Positions 27,311 to 35,707 of a stretch of 64,000 bases of DNA are shown piece after piece. The notes beneath the pieces are model-generated. The model did no database searches and had not been told where the DNA came from. It saw only the letters and a program-made list of their open reading frames with translations. Where the stretch lies: positions 3,177,501-3,241,500 of the forward strand of contig NZ_CP084530.1 in the NCBI RefSeq assembly GCF_023704175.1. The letters run 5' to 3'. Each line of letters starts with the position of its first letter. The first letter of the stretch is position 1. Source of the stretch: Paenibacillus sp. YPG26 (GTDB taxonomy: Bacteria > Bacillota > Bacilli > Paenibacillales > Paenibacillaceae). The translations under genes and the position numbers were made by a program.

Positions 27311-30300
27311 TTACGAATACAACCATACCCGCATTAATGATAAAAGCTGATCTGTCTGGATAGGTTTCTTCATATAGTCGGATGCTCCAGCCTCGATACA
27401 CTTGAAGCGGTCATCCTTCATCGCCTTCGCGGTAAGGGCAATGATAGGAAGCTTCTCGAACTGCGGAATCTCCCGGATCCGGCGCATCGCTTCATAACCA
27501 TCCATCTCCGGCATCATCATGTCCATAAGCACCAGATCAAAGTCGTTATGCTGCTGCAGAAGCTCAATCGCTTCCCTGCCATTCTCGGCGAACACCACAT
27601 TCATCTGATATCCTTCAAGCACACTGGAGAGGGCGAATACGTTCCGGACATCATCATCGACCAGCAGAATTTTCTTGCCTTCGAACAGCTCCTCCTTGTT
27701 ATGGAGCTTCCGCAGGATCTCCCGCTTCTCTTCGGGGAGGTTAGCCTCTACACGGTGGAGGAACAAGGTCGTCTCATCAAGAAGACGCTCAGGCGACTTC
27801 ACATCTTTGATAATGATAGACTCTGCATATTTCCGCAGCTCTGTCTCTTCCTTGCTGTCAAGCTCTTTGCCTGTGTAAATGATGATCGGCAGATCATGGA
27901 GGTTCTCATCATCCCTGATCTGATCCAGCAGGGCGAAGCCGGTCATATCCGTCAGCATCAAATCAAGCACCATACAGTCGTAATGCTTGCTATGCAGCTC
28001 GCGAATCGCTTCCGCGCCTGACGATACAGCTGTAATAACGACATCATCATGGCCTACCAGTTCGATAATCGCCTGCCGCTGTACCTTATCATCTTCTACC
28101 ACTAACAGATGTTTCAAACTCTTATCCATATAAGATTCTATATGCGAGAATGCTCTCTCAAGTCCTTCTCTCGAAGATGGCTTCTGAAGATAAGCGATGG
28201 CCCCCATCTTCATTCCCTGCTTCACATCATCCACGACCGAGATCACGTGAACGGGGATGTGGCGGGTATCCGGATTGCCCTTAAGCTCTCCGAGTATGGA
28301 CCACCCGTCCATGACAGGCAGCTGGATATCAAGAATAATAGCATCCGGCAGATAAGTTCTAGCCAGCTTCAGTCCTTCGTCGCCTTGGGATGTAGTCAAA
28401 GTCTTGAATCCGTATGCCTTGGCCATGTCAATAAGTATCTTCGCAAAATGGATATCATCCTCGACAATGAGCATCACTTTATCCTGAGAGGTAATTGTAT
28501 TCCTGTCATCAGGCAAGCTGAATGCGGACTCTTTCTCCTCGCTCTTGCTTCTGGACTCTGTCTCTTCAGAAGCTTGCTCGATCACCCGTGGAGAAGGCTC
28601 AGCCACACGAGGCTTCAGAATCGGTGTTATCCCGTCTTTCGGAAGGTACAAGGTGAACTCGCTGCCTTCTCCTTCCTTGGTCTTCAGGGAGATCCCCCCG
28701 CCTAGCAGAGAGGCCAATCCCCGGCTGATCGACAGACCCAGACCGGTTCCTCCAAATCTGCGGCTGGTGGTTCCATCTGCCTGCTGGAAGGCTTCAAAGA
28801 TCAGATCTGTCTTGTCTTTCGGTATACCGATCCCCGTATCTTTGATGGTTAAGGCCAGGTAATCTTTCTCAGGATCCAGATAGTATGGAAGCTGCGAAGC
28901 CTTGGCTTTCGTCACTTTAAAGCTGACTCCGCCCTCCGATGTGAATTTGAATGCATTGGACAGCAAATTCCGAAGAATCTGCTTCACCCTGTACCCATCC
29001 GTGCTGATGTCCTCTGGCACCCCATCCTCAACTTCAGTCTGAAGGTGCAGATTCTTCTTGAGCGCCACTTCCCTGAAGTTCGTATCCACGAACCGCTCAA
29101 GCTCGGATATACTGACCGATTCTTCATTAATCTCCATCTTGCCGGCATCCACTTTGGATAGATCAAGGATCTCATCGATCATCTTGAGCAGATCCGCCCC
29201 GGACATATAGATGGTCTGAGCATACTCCTTCTGCTTGGCAGTCAAGTTCTCTTCCTTGTTCTCGGACAGCAGCTGAGAGAGAATAAGCAGGCTGTTAAGC
29301 GGTGTCCGCAGCTCATGTGACATATTCGCAAGAAATTCAGACTTATATTTGCTTGTAAGCGCAAGCTGACTGGCCTGCTGCTCAAGCTGGACCTTCGTCT
29401 TCTCGATCTCTTCGTTCTTCTCCTCAACCTCTTGAACCTGCTCCTGCAAGGCATGTGTCTTCGCAACAAGTTCCGTATTGTAGTGTTCCAGCTCTTCCTG
29501 CTGACGCTGAAGAAGTTCTTCTGAACGCTTAAGAGCATTGGTCTGCTCTTCCAGGTTCTCATTGGAACGGCGAAGCTCCTCCTGCTGGCTCTGCAGTTCT
29601 TCAGATTGACATTGAAGCTCCTCGGCCAGGGTCTGAGACTCCCGAAGCAGCTCTTCCACTCTCAGTCGGCCAATAAGATTATTAAGAATAATACCAAGGC
29701 TGGAAGCCAATTCCTTCAGAAGCTGCTTCTGCAAATCATTAAAATGAAGGAAATTAGCAACTTCTATAACGCCCATAAGCTGATTCTCAAATAGAACAGG
29801 GTATATCATAACCTCGGCAGGCTCGGATTCACCCAGTCCCGAGCGAATTGAAAGGTAATTATCCGGCAGCTTAACCAGTGTTAACGGTTCCTTGGTAAGC
29901 GCGACCTGGCCTACTAGGCCTTCACCCAGCTTGAACGACTTGTTCGGACGCCCCGCTTCATCCATAGCGTAGGCCGCAGCCAGATGAACCTCATTGGGAC
30001 TGTGTTGATCACTTCGTGTGTATAAGGCGCCATATCGGCCTCCAAGTATAGGAGTGAATTCAGTAATGAACATTTGTGCCACCTGTTCAAGTGAATTAAT
30101 ACCCTGGAACAGCTCGGTAGTACGCGCCAGATTGGAGTTAACCCAGGCTTGGTCCTTCTGGGCCTGCATATATTTCCTCTCCAGCTCCTGCTTCTCTTCC
30201 AAATCCTCGGACAATTCCTGAAATACCCGGGCTACATCCCCAATCTCATCCTTGTTAGTCACCTTGATCCGCCTGATGGCCTTAAGCTTTCCTTTGCCGA

Positions 30301-30967
30301 AGCTGTTCATCATCTGCGATACCGTATTGAACCCACGCGTGATGCTCGGGATGATCCACAGCATGACTCCAAGAGCCAACAGCAGGCCTACGGCCATTAT
30401 AGTTACTGTAATCTGTACAGAACGTTCATACGCTGCCCGCGCAGACTGAACCTCTTCCTCAATCTTCAAGTCTTGAAATGTGCTCAGTGAGTTAATACTG
30501 TCTACAACTCTATTCTGCACGTCAACTCCCGTAGCATTCCGGAAATTGACTGCTGCAGTTCTATCATTCTGATCAAATAAGGAGAGCTGTTTCTCCAGAT
30601 ATACCTTGTACTGCTCCCATGCTTTCATCAGATTGGATATAATAAGCTTCTCTTCCGCACTGGAATTCTCATTCTTCGCTAAAGCGACCAAGCTTGCATC
30701 CGCCTTCTTGGTATAGCCCATGATTTCAGGCTTGGTGCTGCTTACGGAGATAGCCGGATTCAACAGCAGGTTCGCCAGCTTCTTGGTCACTTCATTGACC
30801 TGTCCGCGCATATCACCCGAACTTCGCACATTCATGTATCTTTGCTGATAGATCTGATCAATTTGCTTCTTCATGAAGTCCATTCGGTCATAACCGATAT
30901 AAGTCAAGACCAGAAGTATGGCCATAATGGATCCGAAAGCAATCATCAGCTTACTCTTGATTCTCAT
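27311..30967 (-). CDS. Large membrane hybrid histidine kinase with GAF and three receiver domains (RsbK-like)
   Basis: Sensor kinase of 1218 residues. TM1 (about 7-25), a helical extracytoplasmic domain and TM2 (about 184-206) are followed by HAMP (to about 260) and GAF (about 285-430). A Glu/Gln-rich coiled coil covers about 435-545. HisKA has H551 in ANMSHELRTPLNS, and the ATPase runs to about 776 ([21 protein letters not shown]). Three receivers have acceptor Asp residues D880, D1002 and D1149. Its start overlaps the phosphatase gene by 17 bases. The architecture recalls B. cereus RsbK but with extra receivers. The glutamate-rich coiled coil could be the target of the neighbouring CheR-type enzyme; that is a guess. 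Confidence 0.9.
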   Translation of the reverse strand: MRIKSKLMIAFGSIMAILLVLTYIGYDRMDFMKKQIDQIYQQRYMNVRSSGDMRGQVNEVTKKLANLLLNPAISVSSTKPEIMGYTKKADASLVALAKNENSSAEEKLIISNLMKAWEQYKVYLEKQLSLFDQNDRTAAVNFRNATGVDVQNRVVDSINSLSTFQDLKIEEEVQSARAAYERSVQITVTIMAVGLLLALGVMLWIIPSITRGFNTVSQMMNSFGKGKLKAIRRIKVTNKDEIGDVARVFQELSEDLEEKQELERKYMQAQKDQAWVNSNLARTTELFQGINSLEQVAQMFITEFTPILGGRYGALYTRSDQHSPNEVHLAAAYAMDEAGRPNKSFKLGEGLVGQVALTKEPLTLVKLPDNYLSIRSGLGESEPAEVMIYPVLFENQLMGVIEVANFLHFNDLQKQLLKELASSLGIILNNLIGRLRVEELLRESQTLAEELQCQSEELQSQQEELRRSNENLEEQTNALKRSEELLQRQQEELEHYNTELVAKTHALQEQVQEVEEKNEEIEKTKVQLEQQASQLALTSKYKSEFLANMSHELRTPLNSLLILSQLLSENKEENLTAKQKEYAQTIYMSGADLLKMIDEILDLSKVDAGKMEINEESVSISELERFVDTNFREVALKKNLHLQTEVEDGVPEDISTDGYRVKQILRNLLSNAFKFTSEGGVSFKVTKAKASQLPYYLDPEKDYLALTIKDTGIGIPKDKTDLIFEAFQQADGTTSRRFGGTGLGLSISRGLASLLGGGISLKTKEGEGSEFTLYLPKDGITPILKPRVAEPSPRVIEQASEETESRSKSEEKESAFSLPDDRNTITSQDKVMLIVEDDIHFAKILIDMAKAYGFKTLTTSQGDEGLKLARTYLPDAIILDIQLPVMDGWSILGELKGNPDTRHIPVHVISVVDDVKQGMKMGAIAYLQKPSSREGLERAFSHIESYMDKSLKHLLVVEDDKVQRQAIIELVGHDDVVITAVSSGAEAIRELHSKHYDCMVLDLMLTDMTGFALLDQIRDDENLHDLPIIIYTGKELDSKEETELRKYAESIIIKDVKSPERLLDETTLFLHRVEANLPEEKREILRKLHNKEELFEGKKILLVDDDVRNVFALSSVLEGYQMNVVFAENGREAIELLQQHNDFDLVLMDMMMPEMDGYEAMRRIREIPQFEKLPIIALTAKAMKDDRFKCIEAGASDYMKKPIQTDQLLSLMRVWLYS

Positions 30968-32132
30968 TCAGGCCTTCCCCTTCTTTTAGTGATATCCACA
31001 CCAGACATTTATCGTCTTCACGTTCTTGAGGCACGCCATCGTCAAAAAACATCCCTTGCATTTTCGCTATGTCCAGCTTATGGCTGGCCGCAAGATTTCT
31101 GGCAAGGAAGCTGATCTGTTCATCCTGAGCGCCTTCGATGGCCTCAAGCAGCCCATCCGTATACAGTACAATATGCCCGCTGCCCTGATACGTAATAGAA
31201 CGGGTCTCCGCATCAATCGTATCAAAGAGGCCCACAGGGGGACATCCCGTCTCCAGCATATTCAGCGATCCGTCCTCCATATATAAAAGTCCCGGCGGAT
31301 GACCTGCATTCACGTAATCAATACGCTTGAACCGGGTGTCTACAACCAGATAGATCGCTGTAAAGTAATACTGGACCAGCTGACTGTCAATATGAAGCTG
31401 GCTGAATCGCCGATTCAGTTCCTGAATAACCTTTTCCGGCTCCACATAAGTGTTGACCGTATCTTTCAAGACAGAGGCAATGAACATGCAGAATAGCGAC
31501 GAGGATATTCCATGCCCCATCATATCCAGCAGAATGATGCCATACCTTCCGTCGCCAAGTGGATACCAGGCATACAAATCTCCCGCAAGCTCAAATGACG
31601 GCTTATATAAGGCATCCACCTCGAAGAACGGGTCATTGATGGGTGCACTTAATACCGCATTCTGAACAAGACCTGCCAGCTTAAGCTCCTCCTGAAGACG
31701 CTGATCGCGCTCCTTATGCCAATCCTTCTCCTGCTTGAGCCTCAGGGCGAGCCTGATGCGGGCCATAAGCTCAACCTTGTTAATCGGCTTGGTAACGTAA
31801 TCGACAGCCCCCGCATCCAGTGCCTCGGCCAGTTTCTTGGAATCTCCCACCGCAGTGACCATAATGATAGGAATATCCCTTAGTCCTTCATACTGTTGTA
31901 CGATACGGCATGCCTCGATCCCGTCCATTTCCGGCATCATCATATCCAGCAGAATCAAATCTATATCAGAAGTTGCGGTTACTGCCCCTTGTCCACTATG
32001 ATCAAGTCCAAGACTCTGGAACATCTCAAATGCCGAAGACACCGCCGTCGTATTCCGGTAATTTTCTTTCTTGAGTATTTCGCGAACAATGATGATATTT
32101 GTCGGATTGTCGTCCACAATTAAAATTTTCAT
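30951..32132 (-). CDS. rsbY: Response regulator with PP2C/SpoIIE phosphatase output (RsbY-like)
   Basis: Phosphatase of 393 residues expected to dephosphorylate RsbV-P and so release SigB. ATG 32132 follows AAGGAG. The receiver (about 1-125) has D63 in ILLDMMMPEMDG and the K in VDYVTKPINK. After a short linker the PP2C domain (about 185-385) shows the metal-binding Asp elements ELAGDLYAW, GIILLDMMGHG and HIVLYTDGLLEA. It heads the operon leading through two kinases and CheR to rsbV-rsbW-sigB. In B. cereus, RsbY is the PP2C protein activated by the kinase RsbK; the symbol is given by this analogy. Confidence 0.85.
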   Translation of the reverse strand: MKILIVDDNPTNIIIVREILKKENYRNTTAVSSAFEMFQSLGLDHSGQGAVTATSDIDLILLDMMMPEMDGIEACRIVQQYEGLRDIPIIMVTAVGDSKKLAEALDAGAVDYVTKPINKVELMARIRLALRLKQEKDWHKERDQRLQEELKLAGLVQNAVLSAPINDPFFEVDALYKPSFELAGDLYAWYPLGDGRYGIILLDMMGHGISSSLFCMFIASVLKDTVNTYVEPEKVIQELNRRFSQLHIDSQLVQYYFTAIYLVVDTRFKRIDYVNAGHPPGLLYMEDGSLNMLETGCPPVGLFDTIDAETRSITYQGSGHIVLYTDGLLEAIEGAQDEQISFLARNLAASHKLDIAKMQGMFFDDGVPQEREDDKCLVWISLKEGEGLNENQE

Positions 32133-32183
32133 AGCACTCTCCTTGCCTCGGTGAAGATTTGCGTAATATTGCAATATTTAGTC

Positions 32184-32212
32184 TATATATTAACGAACGA
32201 TATGATTATCAA
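32184..32212 (-). promoter_or_regulatory. Candidate sigma-A promoter of the rsbY operon
   Basis: TTGATA (32207-32212) and TATATA (32184-32189) are 17 bases apart, about 50 bases before the rsbY start. The region is AT-rich, so other -10 choices exist. Confidence 0.45.
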
Positions 32213-32290
32213 AATTTCAATCCATTTAACTATATCATTTTCTTCACAGGGTGCTCAAAGGTTTCCTGCTAACTACGAACACTTATCCAA

Positions 32291-32338
32291 AAATATAGAT
32301 AAGGAATGAGGGATGATCCCCATTCCTTATCTATATTT
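32291..32338 (-). terminator. Perfect 18-bp hairpin after yflT
   Basis: The arms AAATATAGATAAGGAATG and its exact complement enclose 12 bases. On the minus strand it ends TATATTTTTGG. It separates yflT from the rsbY operon. Confidence 0.7.
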
Positions 32339-32357
32339 CGACAAATTATATCTACTC

Positions 32358-32699
32358 TTAAGACCGGACAGCAACGACAAGCACCTTGCCCTGGTCAAGT
32401 TCTTTCTCATAAAATTCGGCTTCGGTCTCCGTGAATCCCAAGGATTCGATTTTGGAGCGCAGCTCATCACCACGGGAGCGGAACAAGTTCGCCAAGGATT
32501 GGAACACGCCCTCTTCCTTGAGGCCAACCTCGTGGGCCTCCGTAGCATCTACGATTCGGTCCGTGCGTTCCTGATCATGGGCAAGTACATAAATATTCTC
32601 AGCGAGATAACCTGCCGAACCAAGCTCTTTGACAGTCTCGACCGCCTGAACTCCGTTTTGCACTATTTTTGCATAAGATTTAGTACTTTCAATACTCAT
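32358..32699 (-). CDS. yflT: YflT/GSP17M-type general stress protein
   Basis: Small cytosolic stress protein, 113 residues, of the heat-induced YflT family (general stress protein 17M). The pattern VQNGVQAVETVKELGSAGY, then ENIYVLAHDQERTDRI, then a C-terminal helix ending ELDQGKVLVVAV is typical. Known members are induced through SigB in Bacillus, consistent with its place next to the sigB operon. It is a single gene with its own hairpin terminator. I found no clear SigB promoter in front of it. Confidence 0.82.
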   Translation of the reverse strand: MSIESTKSYAKIVQNGVQAVETVKELGSAGYLAENIYVLAHDQERTDRIVDATEAHEVGLKEEGVFQSLANLFRSRGDELRSKIESLGFTETEAEFYEKELDQGKVLVVAVRS

Positions 32700-32801
32700 G
32701 AAAACTCCACACTCCTCTACTACTCTCTATACTCTGAATATCTACATAGCCATTAACCGCCCGGCCACCCGATGAATCAGTATTCAAGAAATTGCCAGTG
32801 A

Positions 32802-33335
32802 TTAAAAAGCCGCTGAATCGAACAAGTCGATCCCCTGTACAGCGCCCTGAGCATCTCTGTAAATTTTGATTGCACTATATCCTCGGGTGTAGACCTCACC
32901 GTCCTGACCGATGTAATCCGCGGGACCCAGCGCCCGTTCAAGAGCGGATGGTTGAAGCGCAATCCACTGCTCGTTCACTTTCATCTCCTTAACTTTCGCA
33001 CCCAGATGCACATAATATACCTGGTCATCGTACAGCCCTACAGTAACATCCTTATAGTGATACTCCGTATAACCGGTAAGCTTGTCGTGAGTAACCTTAT
33101 CAGGCTTCCCTTTCTTGCCGATTACATCCTTGGTCTGATCACTTAGTGAGATGTCACTCAGCGTATCAAATTCATCCACACGTTCGGACTTTATTCCGGA
33201 ATGAGAGTACGAAGCCTGCATCACTTGGGAAGAATCCGGACGCGCCGCTGAATTTATTACCTGATCCTGAGCTGTGGCCGATGGCCCGTTAAGGGGAGAA
33301 AGTAGTCCGATTAGCAGCAGAATTGCACTCAACAT
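32802..33335 (-). CDS. Exported protein of unknown function with duplicated G-x-P-D/A motif
   Basis: About 177 residues. An N-terminal signal peptide (MLSAILLLIGLLSPLNGPSA) is followed by a low-complexity linker and a domain of about 110 residues. The domain has two similar elements, VIGKKGKPDKVT and ALERALGPADYIG, each before a beta hairpin; this resembles DUF4309/SmpA-like small lipoprotein folds. There is no lipobox. ATG 33335 is preferred over an upstream in-frame GTG that overlaps the ribosome site. It follows the DUF948 gene on the same strand with under 40 bases between them. Confidence 0.65.
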   Translation of the reverse strand: MLSAILLLIGLLSPLNGPSATAQDQVINSAARPDSSQVMQASYSHSGIKSERVDEFDTLSDISLSDQTKDVIGKKGKPDKVTHDKLTGYTEYHYKDVTVGLYDDQVYYVHLGAKVKEMKVNEQWIALQPSALERALGPADYIGQDGEVYTRGYSAIKIYRDAQGAVQGIDLFDSAAF

Positions 33336-33371
33336 GATGTCCACCCTTTCTTTAAGCTGCTGGTCTATCGA

Positions 33372-33869
33372 TTAGCGGCGAAATTTCTGCCAGGCGCCTG
33401 CAGCAAGATCAACCCATTTGACCCAATTGCCAGAGCCCTTCTTGGAGTATGTAGCCTCATAGCTTTGCACCGTCTTCTCCGCAGGTGTCTGCAGCGTAGC
33501 CCGTGCGGCTTGTTGCGTAGAGACGCCTGTCTCCCGCGGTGACTTGAATCTCTCAAGCAAAGCCGTAGATACCTGCTTGGCGCTCAGCGTCACCTCATTC
33601 AATATTTCGCCTACATTTTTCACCGTTTCAATAACCGGATCAATCTGCTTCATCTTGTGCTGTACATCCTCGGTAATCCCGTTCGCATGCCTAAGCACCG
33701 CTTTCACTTCATACGTTAACTCATCAATCGTCTTCTGGACTTCCTGAAGGGTTTGGGATGTTTTATCAAGGGAATTTTCTGCTGCCTTTAACGTTTTGAT
33801 CAGGAAGATGACCAAGGCTACAAACGCTAAAGCAATAACCGCTACACTAAGCTGCCAAATAAGTGACAT
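33372..33869 (-). CDS. DUF948 protein (YtxG-like)
   Basis: Membrane-anchored coiled-coil protein, about 165 residues. One N-terminal helix (LIWQLSVAVIALAFVALVIF) is followed by a long heptad region (SLDKTSQTLQEVQKTIDELT). The C-terminal stretch is amphipathic (WVKWVDLAAGAWQKFRR). This is the DUF948/YtxG pattern; in B. subtilis ytxG is in an operon with ytxH and is stress induced. ATG 33869 has eight-base spacing from AGAGG, and the ATG two codons upstream is too close. Confidence 0.75.
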   Translation of the reverse strand: MSLIWQLSVAVIALAFVALVIFLIKTLKAAENSLDKTSQTLQEVQKTIDELTYEVKAVLRHANGITEDVQHKMKQIDPVIETVKNVGEILNEVTLSAKQVSTALLERFKSPRETGVSTQQAARATLQTPAEKTVQSYEATYSKKGSGNWVKWVDLAAGAWQKFRR

Positions 33870-34121
33870 CGACATTACCTCTCTTTCTTTCCTCGTAAGC
33901 TGTGTTACCCATAGTTACCCCGAGCAGTTTTGGGCGAAACAAAGGAAAATGCTGCCTGGATTATTGCTAAAAGCGCATTGTTTCAATCCAAAACGGCTCG
34001 GTTAAAGAGTCAGTACGAGGCGGGGACCAACCCGCACCGGAGCGTATTTGAAATGCCGGTCGCAGAGGCTGGAATTTCAAATGCGGCTGTACTAATCTTC
34101 TATGAAAGAAGGATGATCTTC

Positions 34122-34295
34122 ATGTTAAAATGGTCAGTTATTTTTCTGGTCGTTGCCCTTATTGCGGGAATATTGGGATTCTTCAATCTAGTGGTAGCGG
34201 CAACAGCTTCCATAGCCAAAATATTGTTCTTCATCTTCCTGGTTCTGTTCATTATCTCTCTCTTCACCGGACGTAATGGACGCCGATCGCTTTAA
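34122..34295 (+). CDS. DUF1328 small membrane protein
   Basis: A 57-residue protein with two hydrophobic helices. The family pattern LKWSVIFLVVALIAGILGF, then ATASIAKILFFIFLVLF and a basic tail (GRNGRRSL) is clear. ATG 34122 lies after GAAGGATG. The family (YtjA-like) is widespread with unknown role. It is a single gene, divergent from the DUF948 gene, with a strong terminator behind it. Confidence 0.8.
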   Translation: MLKWSVIFLVVALIAGILGFFNLVVAATASIAKILFFIFLVLFIISLFTGRNGRRSL

Positions 34296-34347
34296 CTGGA
34301 GCAAATCGGACATAGCAATAAATTCAACTTATACAGCATAAAATAAT

Positions 34348-34405
34348 GCAAAAAGGCGTTAATAACCAAGTGTCTGCCGGACCTTAGTTATTAACGCCTT
34401 TTTGC
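34348..34405. terminator. Bidirectional terminator with perfect 19-bp stem
   Basis: GCAAAAAGGCGTTAATAAC and its exact complement enclose 20 bases. A- and T-runs in the stem ends make it work in both directions, serving the convergent DUF1328 gene and the gene ending at 34431. Confidence 0.85.
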
Positions 34406-34430
34406 TCTGTGAACATTCTTGTTCCTGAAG

Positions 34431-34991
34431 TTACAATAACCGCATAATCTCCAGCCAGTTCAAGGATAGTCTCGCCTCAATGGAATCCTCGTGGAAGATC
34501 ATATCCTTGACCTTAATCATCTCAGGCAGCTCATTGCCCGGCGGTACACTCACCTGCTTAAGCCCAAGCTGCTCCGGGGTTAAAGTGATCCCCCTAATCT
34601 GCACATGGACCGGAGTCAGTACAATGAGCCCTCCCGAAAAGTCCATATCATAAGCCACCTTCGCCCCAAAAGGAATAATCCCCCATCTCCCGTTGATGTC
34701 CGCATCAATCCGGTTCCCATGCTGCTTGAATTCCGCACCCGTAACCTGAGCAGGAAGCTCGCCTTTGGCCAAATATTTATCCAGCTTTTGCTTAGCCATC
34801 CTGTTGAATTCCTCTGCATTAATCTGAATCACAGGCTTACGGGTATCAATCATCTGGGTAATCTTCGCCTTCCAATCGAGTTCCGTATAGATAAGATCAA
34901 GATCCTTGGTCGGACGGATGTATAGAATAATAGCTGCAACTGCCACAATAATCAGGATGAACGGGATAAGAAACCACCATTTTTTCCTCAT
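34431..34991 (-). CDS. Membrane-anchored extracytoplasmic protein, unknown
   Basis: About 186 residues. A basic N-terminus and one membrane helix (WFLIPFILIIVAVAAIILYI) are followed by an extracellular beta-rich domain. The layout recalls YpmS/DUF2140-type proteins (VIQINAEEFNRMAKQKLDKY near the start of the domain, IVLTPVHVQIRGITLTPEQL later), but I am not certain of the family. The start is uncertain by three codons (GTG or ATG). It is a single gene convergent with DUF1328. Confidence 0.62.
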   Translation of the reverse strand: MRKKWWFLIPFILIIVAVAAIILYIRPTKDLDLIYTELDWKAKITQMIDTRKPVIQINAEEFNRMAKQKLDKYLAKGELPAQVTGAEFKQHGNRIDADINGRWGIIPFGAKVAYDMDFSGGLIVLTPVHVQIRGITLTPEQLGLKQVSVPPGNELPEMIKVKDMIFHEDSIEARLSLNWLEIMRLL

Positions 34992-35144
34992 ACTCTCCAC
35001 ACTTTCTCTACTTAATCTTTAACATTCCGCTAACGAAAATCCTCTGACTTTAAAATATTTGTCTGAATTTTGATTCTTAGGTCGCTTGGCTGGTTATTTA
35101 AAATATACAAAGCAACACCAAACATATCCTAGGGAGGAAATACC

Positions 35145-35513
35145 ATGAAAAAGCTCGCAGCAATCACAGCATCACTGGCTCTATCCGCCGCTTTCGCAAC
35201 TGCCGCATCTGCAGACACAGCTCCAGTGACCACTACCACTTCTACCGAAACTACTACAACTACGTCCACACCTGTGGTTACTTCCAGTACTACAAGCTCT
35301 CCTATCATCGTCTCAGATCTCATTGTGGCTAACCCACCAAAGAAATGGGAGATCCTGAAAGTAACTACATTCTATAAAGACCCTAACGGCAAAGCATGGG
35401 GCAAGCTTGATCCGCAGCTGCTTGAGCCAACTGGCCAAATCATCGGAGATTGGGTAGAAATCTACACTTGGTTAGGTAAAGGCTGGGTATTCGCGCCTGG
35501 ATATACTAAATAA
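35145..35513 (+). CDS. Secreted Thr/Ser-rich small protein with SH3-like C-terminus
   Basis: A 122-residue exported protein. The signal peptide has an AxA cleavage site (AFATAASADTA). A linker of about 35 residues is almost only Thr, Ser and Val. The C-terminal ~60 residues look like a small beta-barrel (WEILKVTTFYKDPNGKAWG, GDWVEIYTWLGKGWVFAP), SH3-like but without cell-wall hydrolase partners. There is a strong AGGGAGG site. The role is unknown; a cell-wall-associated protein is plausible. Confidence 0.72.
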   Translation: MKKLAAITASLALSAAFATAASADTAPVTTTTSTETTTTTSTPVVTSSTTSSPIIVSDLIVANPPKKWEILKVTTFYKDPNGKAWGKLDPQLLEPTGQIIGDWVEIYTWLGKGWVFAPGYTK

Positions 35514-35593
35514 TATAGCATAAAGCCTATATTAACCAAAACCAGCCTCCCGGCGTTTACATAACTGAAACCACCGGCCGGCTCCCAATAAAT

Positions 35594-35645
35594 AACGCCC
35601 TGCTCAGACATAAGAGATGTATCTCTTGTCCGGGCAGGGCGTTTT
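35594..35645 (+). terminator. Terminator after the Thr-rich protein gene
   Basis: The outer stem AACGCCCTGC/GCAGGGCGTT, with inner stem AAGAGAT/ATCTCTT, is followed by TTTTG. Confidence 0.8.
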
Positions 35646-35707
35646 GTGTATTTCGATGAATAGCATTCTATCTAAGTTGTAACGCTGTAACTATTTAATG
35701 CAACTAT

